Below, in pieces: positions 50,182 to 57,960 of a DNA stretch of 64,000 nt (position 1 is its first letter; every line of letters begins with the position of its first letter). The notes below the pieces were generated by a model that saw only the letters and a list, made by a program, of their open reading frames with translations, made no database searches and was not told the origin of the DNA. The stretch lies in NCBI RefSeq assembly GCF_001544615.1, contig NZ_FCNV02000001.1, positions 1,054,001-1,118,000 of the forward strand, in the 5' to 3' direction. The stretch is from Caballeronia concitans. GTDB taxonomy: Bacteria > Pseudomonadota > Gammaproteobacteria > Burkholderiales > Burkholderiaceae. The translations under genes and the position numbers were made by a program.

Positions 50182-51348
50182 ATGAATTTCAATCTGAATG
50201 ACGAGCAGCAGTTGCTCCAGGACAGCGTGCGCCGTTTCATCGACAAGGCCTACGCATTCGAAACGCGCAACGCGATTGTGAAGACGGCGCGGGGCGGCAA
50301 CGCCGAAAACTGGCGCACGTTCGCGGACAACGGCTGGCTTGCCGCCGCGCTGCCGGAAGCATACGGCGGACTGGGCGGCACGCTGCTCGATACGGCGCTG
50401 ATCACGCAGCAGTTCGGGCGCGCGCTCGTCGTCGAGCCGTATCTGGGCTGCGCGGTGCTCGCCGCTCAGACGCTCGTGGCCGCGGCAGGACCGGCGGTGA
50501 TGGACACGTTGCTGCCCGCGCTTGCCGACGGTTCGCAACGCGTGGCGCTCGCGTACAGCGAAGCGTCGTCGCGTGGCGATCCCGCGATCGTGCAGACGAC
50601 GGCGACACGCGGCAAGGACGGCTATCGCATCGAAGGCACGAAGACGCTCGTGCTCGGCGCGGCCGATGCCGACTGGTTCATCGTGTCGGCGCGCGTGGCG
50701 GATAGCGCTGACGTCGACGACGGCATTTCGCTCTTTCTGCTGCGCGCCGGATCGCCGGGGCTGACGCAACAGCCGCTTCCATTGCACGACGGCACGCATG
50801 CGGCCGAACTGACGTTCGCGCAAGTGGCCGTGCCTGCGAGCGCGCTGTTGGGCGAGCGCGGCGCGGGTCTTCGGGCGTTGCGGCATGGCTTGTCGCACGG
50901 CATCACCGCACTGTGCGCCGAACTGGTCGGCGCGATGGAGCGGGCTATCGAAATCACGGCGGAATATCTGAAGGTGCGCAAGCAGTTCGGCGTGGCGATC
51001 GGCAGCTTTCAGTCGCTGCAACATCGCATGGCGGATATGGCGGCGGAACTCGAACTATCGCGTTCGATGCTGTACGCGATGCTCGCTGCGTTCGAGGGCG
51101 AATGCGAAAAGACGCAGCGGCTCACGGTATCGCAAGGCAAGGCGTTCATCGGACGCGCGGCGAAGTGGGTCTGCGGGCAGGCCATTCAGTTGCACGGCGG
51201 CATCGGCATGACCGAGGAATACGCTGTCGGCCATTATTTCAAGCGGGCGATCGTCGCCGATATTCTGTTCGGCACCAGCGATCAGCACGAAGCAGCGAAC
51301 GCGGCCGCGCTTCAGGAAGCGTTGCGCGCGGAAAGTGAAGCGGTTTGA
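50182..51348 (+). CDS. Acyl-CoA dehydrogenase-like second subunit, lacking the catalytic glutamate
   Basis: This 388-aa protein has the acyl-CoA dehydrogenase fold (MNFNLNDEQQLLQDSVRRFI, VRKQFGVAIGSFQSLQHRMADM, AIQLHGGIGMTEEYAVGHYFKRA). The C-terminal glutamate position reads LFGTSDQ rather than YEGT, and the helix-G position is also not Glu. It begins 14 bp after the partner gene. Adjacent pairs of this kind form alpha2beta2 enzymes in steroid side-chain degradation, so this may be the non-catalytic subunit. Substrate unknown. Confidence 0.9.
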   Translation: MNFNLNDEQQLLQDSVRRFIDKAYAFETRNAIVKTARGGNAENWRTFADNGWLAAALPEAYGGLGGTLLDTALITQQFGRALVVEPYLGCAVLAAQTLVAAAGPAVMDTLLPALADGSQRVALAYSEASSRGDPAIVQTTATRGKDGYRIEGTKTLVLGAADADWFIVSARVADSADVDDGISLFLLRAGSPGLTQQPLPLHDGTHAAELTFAQVAVPASALLGERGAGLRALRHGLSHGITALCAELVGAMERAIEITAEYLKVRKQFGVAIGSFQSLQHRMADMAAELELSRSMLYAMLAAFEGECEKTQRLTVSQGKAFIGRAAKWVCGQAIQLHGGIGMTEEYAVGHYFKRAIVADILFGTSDQHEAANAAALQEALRAESEAV

Positions 51349-51525
51349 TGCGGTATGTCCGTGCTCGTGGCGCTGCCGTCGGGCACGGAAATGAAGCGAG
51401 CGGTGCGGAGCTTCTACTAAAGCCTTTCGGCGCGATGGAGACCAACATGATCGTGGCGGCTTCTGCCTTCGGATTGCCGACCACGACCAATTGCCGATTC
51501 AGCCTCAATGACCCGCAGAAGCAAC

Positions 51526-51566
51526 AACGCGCATGGAACCAGTCAGTCCATGCGCGTTTTTCTTTT
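51526..51566 (+). terminator. Intrinsic terminator
   Basis: Stem AACGCGCATGGA (51526-51537) with TCCATGCGCGTT (51547-51558), then TTTCTTTTT. It is the end of the acyl-CoA dehydrogenase pair; the 51349-51525 stretch before it shows no gene. Confidence 0.88.
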
Positions 51567-51612
51567 TATGGAGTCAAGGCGTGGCTCATTGCCGGAAGCA
51601 ATGAGCTGCATG

Positions 51613-52854
51613 TCACCGAACCGCGCCCGTTTCCCGAAGATGCCCGATCGAAGATACATCGTAGCCGGCTGCGAGAAGAACCTCGTCGGTATGCTCGCCG
51701 AGCATCGGCGCGCGACGATAAACGCCGCCCGGCGTGCTGCCCATCTTGATCGGTACGCCGGCGATCTTGACGCGCTTCGCCGATCCAGGCTGCTCCACAT
51801 CCACGAGCATGTCGCGCACGCGATAGTGCGAGTCGTCGAAAATCTCCGCCGACGTGTAGACGGGACCGAACGGCACGCGTCCGCCGAAGCATTCGGCAAG
51901 CTCGGCCTTCGTCCGCACCGATGTGAACGCTTCGACGATCTCCACCACGAGCGGCGTGTGCTTCACGCGCGCGGCGTTCGTGGCGAAGCGGGGATCGTCG
52001 ATCAGTTCGGGCCGGCCGATCGCATTCGCGAACTTCTCCCAGAAGCCGTCGTGCGCGACGGCAATCGACGCCCAGCCATCGCGCGCCCGAAAGAGCCCGA
52101 ACGGGCAGAGCAGCGGATGGCGATTCCCTTCCGGCGCCGGCACGACACCCGTGTACGACGTCTGATAGACGATGCGCTCGCACATGGCCAGCACGCAATC
52201 CGTCATGGCGACATCGACGAACTGACCTTCACCGGTCTCGCGCGCCCGCAGCACGGCGGCCAGCAAGCCGATGCAGAGCATCAGCGCGGGCACGGTATCA
52301 CCCACGCCGGGGCCGATCTTCATCGGCGTTTCGCTGTCCGGGCCGGTGATGCCCATCATGCCGCCCATCGCCTGCGAGACGACATCGTAGGCGGGCCAGT
52401 CCGCGTAGGGGCTTTCGCCGCTGCGTGGATCGCCGAATCCGCGAACCGCGCCGTAGACGAGCCGGGGATTGACTTCGCGCAGCGCTTCCCACGCGAGGCC
52501 GAGCCGTTCCATGACGCCCGAGCGAAAGTTCTCGACGACGATGTCCGCGCCTTCGATCAGCTTGCGCACAACAGCAAGCCCTTGCGGCGTCTTCAGGTCC
52601 ACGGCGACCGATCGCTTGTTGCGATTCACGCTCTGAAAATAGCCGCCATATTGACGCAGCGTGTCGTCGTCGCAATAAGGGCCGTTGGCGCGCGTGCCGT
52701 CGCCGCTCAGTCCTTCTATCTTGATGACGTCGGCGCCGTGATCGGCAAGAATCTGCGTGCAGAAAGGACCGGCCAGCATTTGCGTGAGATCGATCACGCG
52801 TATGCCCTTGAGGGCGCCGCCGCAACGCGCCGCGTCGGTCGAAATGCGCTCCAT
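51613..52854 (-). CDS. Class III (CaiB/BaiF) CoA transferase
   Basis: This 413-aa protein has the family III layout: GIRVIDLTQMLAGPFCTQILADHGADVIKIE at the N terminus, VENFRSGVMERLGL, and the catalytic aspartate D157 in AYDVVSQAMGG. These enzymes move CoA from one acid to another through an aspartyl anhydride. Its neighbours (acyl-CoA dehydrogenase, MaoC hydratase, CitE-like lyase) suggest activation of a C5 dicarboxylate such as methylsuccinate or mesaconate, using succinyl-CoA. The ATG at 52854 follows GGAGAAG; a TTG upstream is rejected. Confidence 0.92.
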   Translation of the reverse strand: MERISTDAARCGGALKGIRVIDLTQMLAGPFCTQILADHGADVIKIEGLSGDGTRANGPYCDDDTLRQYGGYFQSVNRNKRSVAVDLKTPQGLAVVRKLIEGADIVVENFRSGVMERLGLAWEALREVNPRLVYGAVRGFGDPRSGESPYADWPAYDVVSQAMGGMMGITGPDSETPMKIGPGVGDTVPALMLCIGLLAAVLRARETGEGQFVDVAMTDCVLAMCERIVYQTSYTGVVPAPEGNRHPLLCPFGLFRARDGWASIAVAHDGFWEKFANAIGRPELIDDPRFATNAARVKHTPLVVEIVEAFTSVRTKAELAECFGGRVPFGPVYTSAEIFDDSHYRVRDMLVDVEQPGSAKRVKIAGVPIKMGSTPGGVYRRAPMLGEHTDEVLLAAGYDVSSIGHLRETGAVR

Positions 52855-52883
52855 GTGCTTCTCCAATGGCTTGCGAAGGATGA

Positions 52884-54050
52884 TTACGCGGCGAGCTTGC
52901 CGAGCAGGGCGTCGGAGATGATGCGCATCTGGATCTCGGATGTGCCTTCGAAGATCTTCGTGAGCCGCGCGTCGCGCCAGTAGCGTTCGGCGGCGAAGTG
53001 CGTCGTGTAGCCGGCGCCGCCGTGAATCTGCAAGCCTTCGCTCGTCACGCGCTCGGACATTTCGCTCGCGAAGAGCTTCACCATGGCGGCTTCGGTGTCG
53101 CAGCGCCTGCCGTCATCGATCTGTTCGCACACGGAATACAACAGCGCGCGCGATGCCTCGATCTGCGTCGCCATGTCCGCGAGCTTGAAGCGGATGGCCT
53201 GGAAATGGCCGATGGGCGAGCCGAACTGCGCACGATCGCGTGCGTAGGCGAGCGAGTCTTCGAGACTGCCCTGCGCGAGGCCGATCGAACGTGCAGCGGT
53301 GTGGGCGCGCGCGGTTTCGAGGCCCGCCGTCGCGATATAGAACGCCTTGCCTTCTTCGCCGACCATGCTGGACGCGGGCACGCGGCAGCCGTCGAACGCG
53401 AGTTCCCACGTCGTCCAGCCGTGATAGCCGATCTTCGGAATCGGGCTGCCCTTGACGTTCGCGGGCAATTCGCCGCGCGGCTTTTCGACCATGAACGCGG
53501 AAAGCCCGCGATGACGCGCTTTCGGATCGACCTCGGGATTGGTGCGCGCGATCACGAGGATGAAATCGGCTTCGTCGGCGAACGTGCACCAGTACTTGTT
53601 GCCCGTGATGACCCATTCGTCGCCATCGCGCACGGCGCGACAGGAAATGTTGGCGACGTCCGAGCCGGCGTTCGGCTCCGAAAGCGAGAACGCGCCGAGA
53701 TATTCGCCGCGCGCCATGCGGGGCAGATATTCCGCTTTCTTTTCCGGCGAAAGGCTTTTGAGCGCGCCGATCAAACCGTTGCCCCGCGCGATCAGGCTCG
53801 CCACGCTCATCCAGCCGCGCGCAAGCTGTTCGGCGACGAGGCAGTATTCGTAAGCGCCGAGACCCAGCCCGCCGTATTCCTCCGGAATGAGGATGCCGAA
53901 GTAACCCAGCTCGGCCATTTCATCGATCAGTTCACGAGGAATCGTGCCTTTCTCGGGATCGAGCTTGTTGGCGAGCGGCAGCACGCGTTCCATCGTGAAC
54001 TGGCGCGCGGCTTCCTGAATCATGCGTCGTTCATCGGTGAGTCTTTGCAT
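52884..54050 (-). CDS. Acyl-CoA dehydrogenase (candidate methylsuccinyl-CoA dehydrogenase)
   Basis: This 388-aa enzyme keeps the catalytic glutamate in IFEGTSEIQMRI and has GAFSLSEPNAGSDVANI and ITGNKYWCTFADEADF. Its start is fixed by AAGGAGA 6 bp upstream. It is 29 bp before the CoA transferase on the same strand and faces the hydratase-lyase operon across a shared promoter region. That context suggests oxidation of methylsuccinyl-CoA to mesaconyl-CoA; similarity alone would allow other short-chain acyl-CoAs. Confidence 0.93.
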   Translation of the reverse strand: MQRLTDERRMIQEAARQFTMERVLPLANKLDPEKGTIPRELIDEMAELGYFGILIPEEYGGLGLGAYEYCLVAEQLARGWMSVASLIARGNGLIGALKSLSPEKKAEYLPRMARGEYLGAFSLSEPNAGSDVANISCRAVRDGDEWVITGNKYWCTFADEADFILVIARTNPEVDPKARHRGLSAFMVEKPRGELPANVKGSPIPKIGYHGWTTWELAFDGCRVPASSMVGEEGKAFYIATAGLETARAHTAARSIGLAQGSLEDSLAYARDRAQFGSPIGHFQAIRFKLADMATQIEASRALLYSVCEQIDDGRRCDTEAAMVKLFASEMSERVTSEGLQIHGGAGYTTHFAAERYWRDARLTKIFEGTSEIQMRIISDALLGKLAA

Positions 54051-54090
54051 CGGGGTCTCCTTGAAGATCGGGTCGTGTGGCAGAGCGCAT

Positions 54091-54116
54091 GTGCGCACGC
54101 ATATGTGCGGACATAG
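54091..54116. promoter_or_regulatory. GTNCGNAC operators on the minus-strand promoter
   Basis: Two GT-N-CG-N-AC palindromes, GTGCGCAC (54091-54098) and ATGTGCGGACAT (54103-54114), overlap or follow a TACTAT -10 on the minus strand (with TTGAAA about 19 bp upstream). GT-N4-AC symmetry fits GntR/HutC operators. Confidence 0.55.
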
Positions 54117-54223
54117 TAGCAGCGTGAATCGCGGGCGTTTCAACAAATTCGGGGGGGTGTTAAGTGCATAAAAGTGCTTAAAAATAGCCACCTTTCTGGA
54201 AATGACGCAAGCCCCTAAAACGA

Positions 54224-54262
54224 TTGACGAAGCAAATCGTTTTGGACACTATGTACGGACAT
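54224..54262 (+). promoter_or_regulatory. Plus-strand promoter with overlapping GTACGGAC operator
   Basis: TTGACG (54224-54229) and ACTATG (54248-54253) 18 bp apart, with ATGTACGGACAT (54251-54262) covering the -10. It drives the hydratase-lyase operon. The TTAAG-N12-CTTAA repeat at 54160-54181 lies between the two divergent promoters. Confidence 0.6.
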
Positions 54263-54301
54263 ATGGCCGATCAACGGAAGGCTGTTCGAACAGGAGGACG
54301 A

Positions 54302-55378
54302 GTGACGAAAGACAGGAATGGCAACTTTTTCGAGGACTTCCGCGTCGGCATGAAGCTACGCCATGCCACGCCGCGCACGCTCACTGAAGGCGACCGAAGT
54401 CTCTACATCGGCCTGACGGGAAGCCGGGCGGTGCTCGCCACGGCCGAGACCAACGCGCGTCGGCTCGGTCTGCATGCCCGTCCGCTGGAAGATCTGCTGG
54501 TGTTCAACACGGCGTTTGGCAAGACCGTGCCGGATGTATCGCTCAATGCGGTAGCGAACCTGGGCTATGCCGACGTGCGTTTTCTCGCGCCGGTCTTTCC
54601 GGGCGACACGCTCGCCGTCGAAAGCGATGTGATCGGTCTGAAGGAGAACACGAGCCGCAAGAGCGGGATCGTCTATGTGCGATCCACGGCCAGGAATCAG
54701 CACGGCGCGGACGTGCTGACGTGGATACGCTGGGTCATGGTCCACAAGCGCGATGCGCAAGCGCCTTGCGCCGAAGCCGTCGTGCCGCCACTGGAGGCGG
54801 TGGTTTCGCCCGACCGGCTGCCGCGTCACGACTTCGGCGCGGCGGTGAGCAACGTCACCGCGCTGACCGGCGTCATGGATCTTTGGGACGACTACGAAGT
54901 GGGCGAGCGCATCGACCATCCCGGCGCGATGGCCGTGAACGACAGCGATCACAGCATCGCGACGCGGCTCTATCAAAACACCGCGAAGGCGCACTTCGAC
55001 GCGCGCGCGGCATCGGCGGGCGGCGGTCGGCGTCTCGTCTACGGCGGCCACGTGATGTCGCTCTGCAAGGCGCTCGCTTACGACGGCCTCGAAAACGCGC
55101 TGACGATGCTCGCGATCAACGCGGGCAGCCACGTCAATCCCACGTTCGCGGGCGACACGCTCGTCTGCGCGACGACGGTCATCGACAAGTTCGATCTCGG
55201 CGACAACGCGGTCGGCGGCCTGCGCCTGCGCATGATCGGCGCGAAGAACGTAGATGCCGCATCGATCGTCTTTCCCGATGCACGAGCCGGCCGTCCGGTT
55301 CACGCCCCCGACGTGGTGCTGGACCTCGATTACACGATCGCTATACCGAAGAAATCCGCCACATGGAGCAACCGATGA
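54302..55378 (+). CDS. MaoC-family hydratase, mesaconyl-CoA hydratase-like
   Basis: This 358-aa protein has two hot-dog MaoC domains; the first holds FEDFRVGMKLRHATPRTLTEGDRSLYIGLTGSR and the second WDDYEVGERIDHPGAMAVNDSDHSIATRLYQNTAKAHFD with the hydratase Asp/His pair. It resembles mesaconyl-CoA (beta-methylmalyl-CoA) hydratases. The GTG at 54302 is used because AGGAGG lies 4-10 bp upstream. The stop overlaps the lyase start by 4 bp. It would hydrate mesaconyl-CoA to citramalyl-CoA or methylmalyl-CoA. Confidence 0.9.
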   Translation: MTKDRNGNFFEDFRVGMKLRHATPRTLTEGDRSLYIGLTGSRAVLATAETNARRLGLHARPLEDLLVFNTAFGKTVPDVSLNAVANLGYADVRFLAPVFPGDTLAVESDVIGLKENTSRKSGIVYVRSTARNQHGADVLTWIRWVMVHKRDAQAPCAEAVVPPLEAVVSPDRLPRHDFGAAVSNVTALTGVMDLWDDYEVGERIDHPGAMAVNDSDHSIATRLYQNTAKAHFDARAASAGGGRRLVYGGHVMSLCKALAYDGLENALTMLAINAGSHVNPTFAGDTLVCATTVIDKFDLGDNAVGGLRLRMIGAKNVDAASIVFPDARAGRPVHAPDVVLDLDYTIAIPKKSATWSNR

Positions 55379-56370
55379 GCCTCAACACGCATCCCGAAAG
55401 CGCGCTGTTTTCCGGCGAAAAGCCGTTTCCCGTCCTGCCCGCGTGCGAGCACTTCGCCGGCAGCGAGAAACTGATTGGCAAGGCGCTCGATCTTCAGCGC
55501 GAATACGGCCCGGTCTTCGACATCACCTGTGACTGCGAGGATGGCGCGGCGGCAGGGCAAGAACGCGAGCATGCGCAGATGGTCGCGCGCATGCTTCGCT
55601 CGGAGCGCAACCGGTTCGGCCGCGCGGGCGCGCGCATCCACGATCCGTCGCACCCTGCGTGGCGGCAGGACGTGGACATCATCGTGGGCGAGGCAGGGGA
55701 TCGTGTCGCCTACATCACGATTCCGAAAGCGACGCAGGCTTCGCAGGTCGCCGACGTCATCGATCATGTTCAGCAGGTCGCGCGGCGAAGCGGCGTCGAT
55801 CGCGCGGTGCCGGTTCACGTGTTGATCGAAACGCACGGCGCGCTGCGCGATGTCTTCGAGATCGCCGCGTTGCCGCATATCGAAGTACTGGACTTCGGCC
55901 TGATGGATTTCGTGAGCGGGCACCACGGCGCGATTCCCGCCTCCGCGATGCGCAGCCCCGGCCAGTTCGAGCATGCGCTTCTGGCGCGCGCGAAAGCGGA
56001 CGTGGTGGCTGCGGCGCTCGCGAACGGCATCGTGCCGGCGCATAACGTCTGTCTGAATCTGAAGGATGCGGACGTGATCGCCGCCGACGCGAGCCGCGCC
56101 CGCAACCAGTTCGGCTTCTTGCGCATGTGGAGCATTTATCCGGCGCAGATTCAGCCGATCGTCAATGCGATGCGGCCGGACTTCGAGGAAGTGGAAGACG
56201 CGGCGGCGATTCTCGTCGCGGCGCAGGATGCCGCGTGGGGGCCGATCCAGTACAAGGGCGAGCTGCACGATCGCGCGACGTATCGCTATTTCTGGAGCGT
56301 GCTGGAGAAGGCGAAGGTGACCGGCATGCCGCTTCCGTCGGAAGCCGAGCGGCGATTCTTCGCGGGCTAG
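55375..56370 (+). CDS. CitE-like malyl/citramalyl-CoA lyase (HpcH/HpaI family)
   Basis: This 331-aa TIM-barrel enzyme has the CoA/Mg motif CDCEDGAAAG, the arginine-bearing AGARIHDPSHP, the metal-binding glutamate in LIETHGALRD and LDFGLMDFVSGHHGA. It cleaves a beta-hydroxyacyl-CoA ester, e.g. citramalyl-CoA to acetyl-CoA and pyruvate, or methylmalyl-CoA to propionyl-CoA and glyoxylate. The start at 55375 (GGAG 5 bp upstream) couples it to the hydratase; the ATG at 55363 is less favoured. Confidence 0.92.
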   Translation: MSLNTHPESALFSGEKPFPVLPACEHFAGSEKLIGKALDLQREYGPVFDITCDCEDGAAAGQEREHAQMVARMLRSERNRFGRAGARIHDPSHPAWRQDVDIIVGEAGDRVAYITIPKATQASQVADVIDHVQQVARRSGVDRAVPVHVLIETHGALRDVFEIAALPHIEVLDFGLMDFVSGHHGAIPASAMRSPGQFEHALLARAKADVVAAALANGIVPAHNVCLNLKDADVIAADASRARNQFGFLRMWSIYPAQIQPIVNAMRPDFEEVEDAAAILVAAQDAAWGPIQYKGELHDRATYRYFWSVLEKAKVTGMPLPSEAERRFFAG

Positions 56371-56385
56371 CGTCGGCGATCAAAG

Positions 56386-56431
56386 GGACGCGATGCCGTT
56401 CTGATCGAATGAACGTGACGGCATCGCGTCC
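56386..56431. repeat. Large hairpin between the lyase and gntR genes
   Basis: 14-bp perfect inverted repeat GGACGCGATGCCGT (56386-56399) and its complement (56418-56431) around an 18-nt loop. There is no T-run, so it may be a Rho-linked or attenuating hairpin rather than a classical terminator. Confidence 0.75.
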
Positions 56432-56442
56432 GTGAGTCTTGC

Positions 56443-56482
56443 GACGACAACTTGTCGTCTGCTGCGAGACGCCGCATACAAT
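56443..56482 (+). promoter_or_regulatory. gntR promoter with overlapping 17-bp palindrome
   Basis: GACGACAA-C-TTGTCGTC (56443-56459) overlaps a TTGTCG -35-like box; TACAAT lies at 56477-56482. It may be an autoregulatory site, but its sequence differs from the GTNCGNAC sites. Confidence 0.45.
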
Positions 56483-56518
56483 CGATGCTTCTGCGAACCC
56501 GCGCCCCGCGCCTACGCA

Positions 56519-57313
56519 ATGACGATTCAGCCAACGATGCGCGCGAAGCCCACCCACCATCCCGTCAGTCCCTCCATGCCGACCACCCGCTACGCCGAAC
56601 TCGCGCAATCGCTCGTGAAGGCCATTTCCGGCGGGCAGTATGCGGTGGGAAGCCTCTTGCCCACGGAGCCGGAACTGGCCGAACTGCACGGCGTGAGCCG
56701 CCACACCGTGCGGGCATCGCTCAAGATGCTTCAGGACTTGGGCTACATCTCGCGCAGGAAATCGGTCGGCACGATTATCGAAAGCGCGAATCCGAGAACG
56801 GTGTTCACGCAATCCTTCGAGACGCTGGAAGACCTTACGCGCGTCGCGGCGACCGAAGTGCGCGCCATCGAGTCGGTGTCATCGGTCAAGCTGGATCGCG
56901 CGCTGGCCCGCAGTCTCGGAGCGCCTCCCGGCAGTCAGTGGATACGCCTTTCAGGTTTGCGCGTGGAAGGCGGGAAGCGGGCGGCGCCCATCGCGTGGGC
57001 GGACATTTATATCGATGCCGCGTTCGAGCATCTCGTCGACGAGATTCGCCGCCGTCCCGAGGAACTGGTCAGCGCGATCATCGAGCGTGACAGCGGGCAG
57101 CCGTTCGAGCAGATCACGCAGATCGTCAAGGGCGAATTGATCGACGCGCCGCTGGCAAAGCGTCTGCGCGTCGAAGCCGACACAGCCGGGCTGCGCATCA
57201 TTCGCCACTATCGACGCCATGACGGCCGCATTCTCGAAATCACCGATACGCGTTATCCCGCCGACCGCGTCGCCGTTTCCTTTCAGTTGAAGCGAAACCG
57301 CGCGCCCGGCTGA
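56519..57313 (+). CDS. GntR family regulator, HutC subfamily
   Basis: This 264-aa protein has an N-terminal winged helix (RYAELAQSLVKAISGGQYAVGSLLPTEPELAELHGVSRHTVRASLKMLQDLG) and a C-terminal UTRA effector domain ending ILEITDTRYPADRVAVSFQL. HutC-type proteins are repressors released by a small acid or sugar ligand and bind GT-N4-AC palindromes. Such sites lie on both promoters of the CoA transferase/hydratase pair and the porin, making this the likely regulator. The ATG at 56519 is chosen; a GTG at 56432 would run through the promoter. Confidence 0.9.
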   Translation: MTIQPTMRAKPTHHPVSPSMPTTRYAELAQSLVKAISGGQYAVGSLLPTEPELAELHGVSRHTVRASLKMLQDLGYISRRKSVGTIIESANPRTVFTQSFETLEDLTRVAATEVRAIESVSSVKLDRALARSLGAPPGSQWIRLSGLRVEGGKRAAPIAWADIYIDAAFEHLVDEIRRRPEELVSAIIERDSGQPFEQITQIVKGELIDAPLAKRLRVEADTAGLRIIRHYRRHDGRILEITDTRYPADRVAVSFQLKRNRAPG

Positions 57314-57328
57314 TTTCGCTTGCCGCTT

Positions 57329-57892
57329 TCAGTTCGCCGGCCGCCTGTGCATCGGCCAGAGGACCTTCATGGCTTCACCGTCCGCGCGATTCGTGTAGCA
57401 GCTATTGATGATCGCGGGCGGATTCATGGTTCCGGATTCATCGGCGGGACGGCGTCCGTTGCGCTCCACGCGGCCCACGGCGAAGCGTGTCTGCATCGCC
57501 GTATTGGCGATCAATCCCAGCAGTTCGGTCAGATGCGTGCAGCCGTTCACGCCGCCGACGACCGCCTTGATCTGCTTGCGAAATCCCGCGCCGATCTGCA
57601 TGCCCTTGAGACCCGCATAAGCCGATTCGATGTCCACGCAATAAACGGTCGGCCCTGCCTCGATATGCGCCGACACGTCCTGAATCACCATCGCGGTATC
57701 GAGCGTCATGACGATGCGCATGTGATGGATCGGCTCGCCCGCCGGCACGAGTTTGAAGAGCAGGTCGGTCTCGATCGGCGTGATGTCGCGCAGTTCGCCC
57801 TCGACGTCGAAGAGGCCGTCGCTGCGAAGATAGCCGTTGCAGCTCATCGTGCGTGTGTGCATGAGCCGTCGTGTGACGGAGGATGTAGTCAC
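57329..57892 (-). CDS. DUF2889 family protein
   Basis: This 187-aa protein matches DUF2889: an N-terminal RRLMHTRTMSCNGYLRSDGLFDVEGELRDI, the middle GEPIHHMRIVMTLDTAMVIQDVSAHIE, and CTHLTELLGLIANTAMQT with a conserved C..H pair. The family is found beside CoA-ester catabolic genes; its role is unknown. The GTG at 57892 is preferred, as GGAAG lies 7 bp upstream; an ATG at 57862 is possible. It is the last gene of the minus-strand operon. Confidence 0.88.
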   Translation of the reverse strand: MTTSSVTRRLMHTRTMSCNGYLRSDGLFDVEGELRDITPIETDLLFKLVPAGEPIHHMRIVMTLDTAMVIQDVSAHIEAGPTVYCVDIESAYAGLKGMQIGAGFRKQIKAVVGGVNGCTHLTELLGLIANTAMQTRFAVGRVERNGRRPADESGTMNPPAIINSCYTNRADGEAMKVLWPMHRRPAN

Positions 57893-57960
57893 GTAAGCGC
57901 TTCCTTTTCCACGAGTGAGAATGCGCTGCCCCGCGCGTTGGCGCGGGGCAGAAGGCGATG

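Noticed and set aside
54151-54157. Run of seven G as a phase-variable tract
   Set aside because: Single short homopolymer in an intergenic region, away from the promoter elements and with no reading frame affected.
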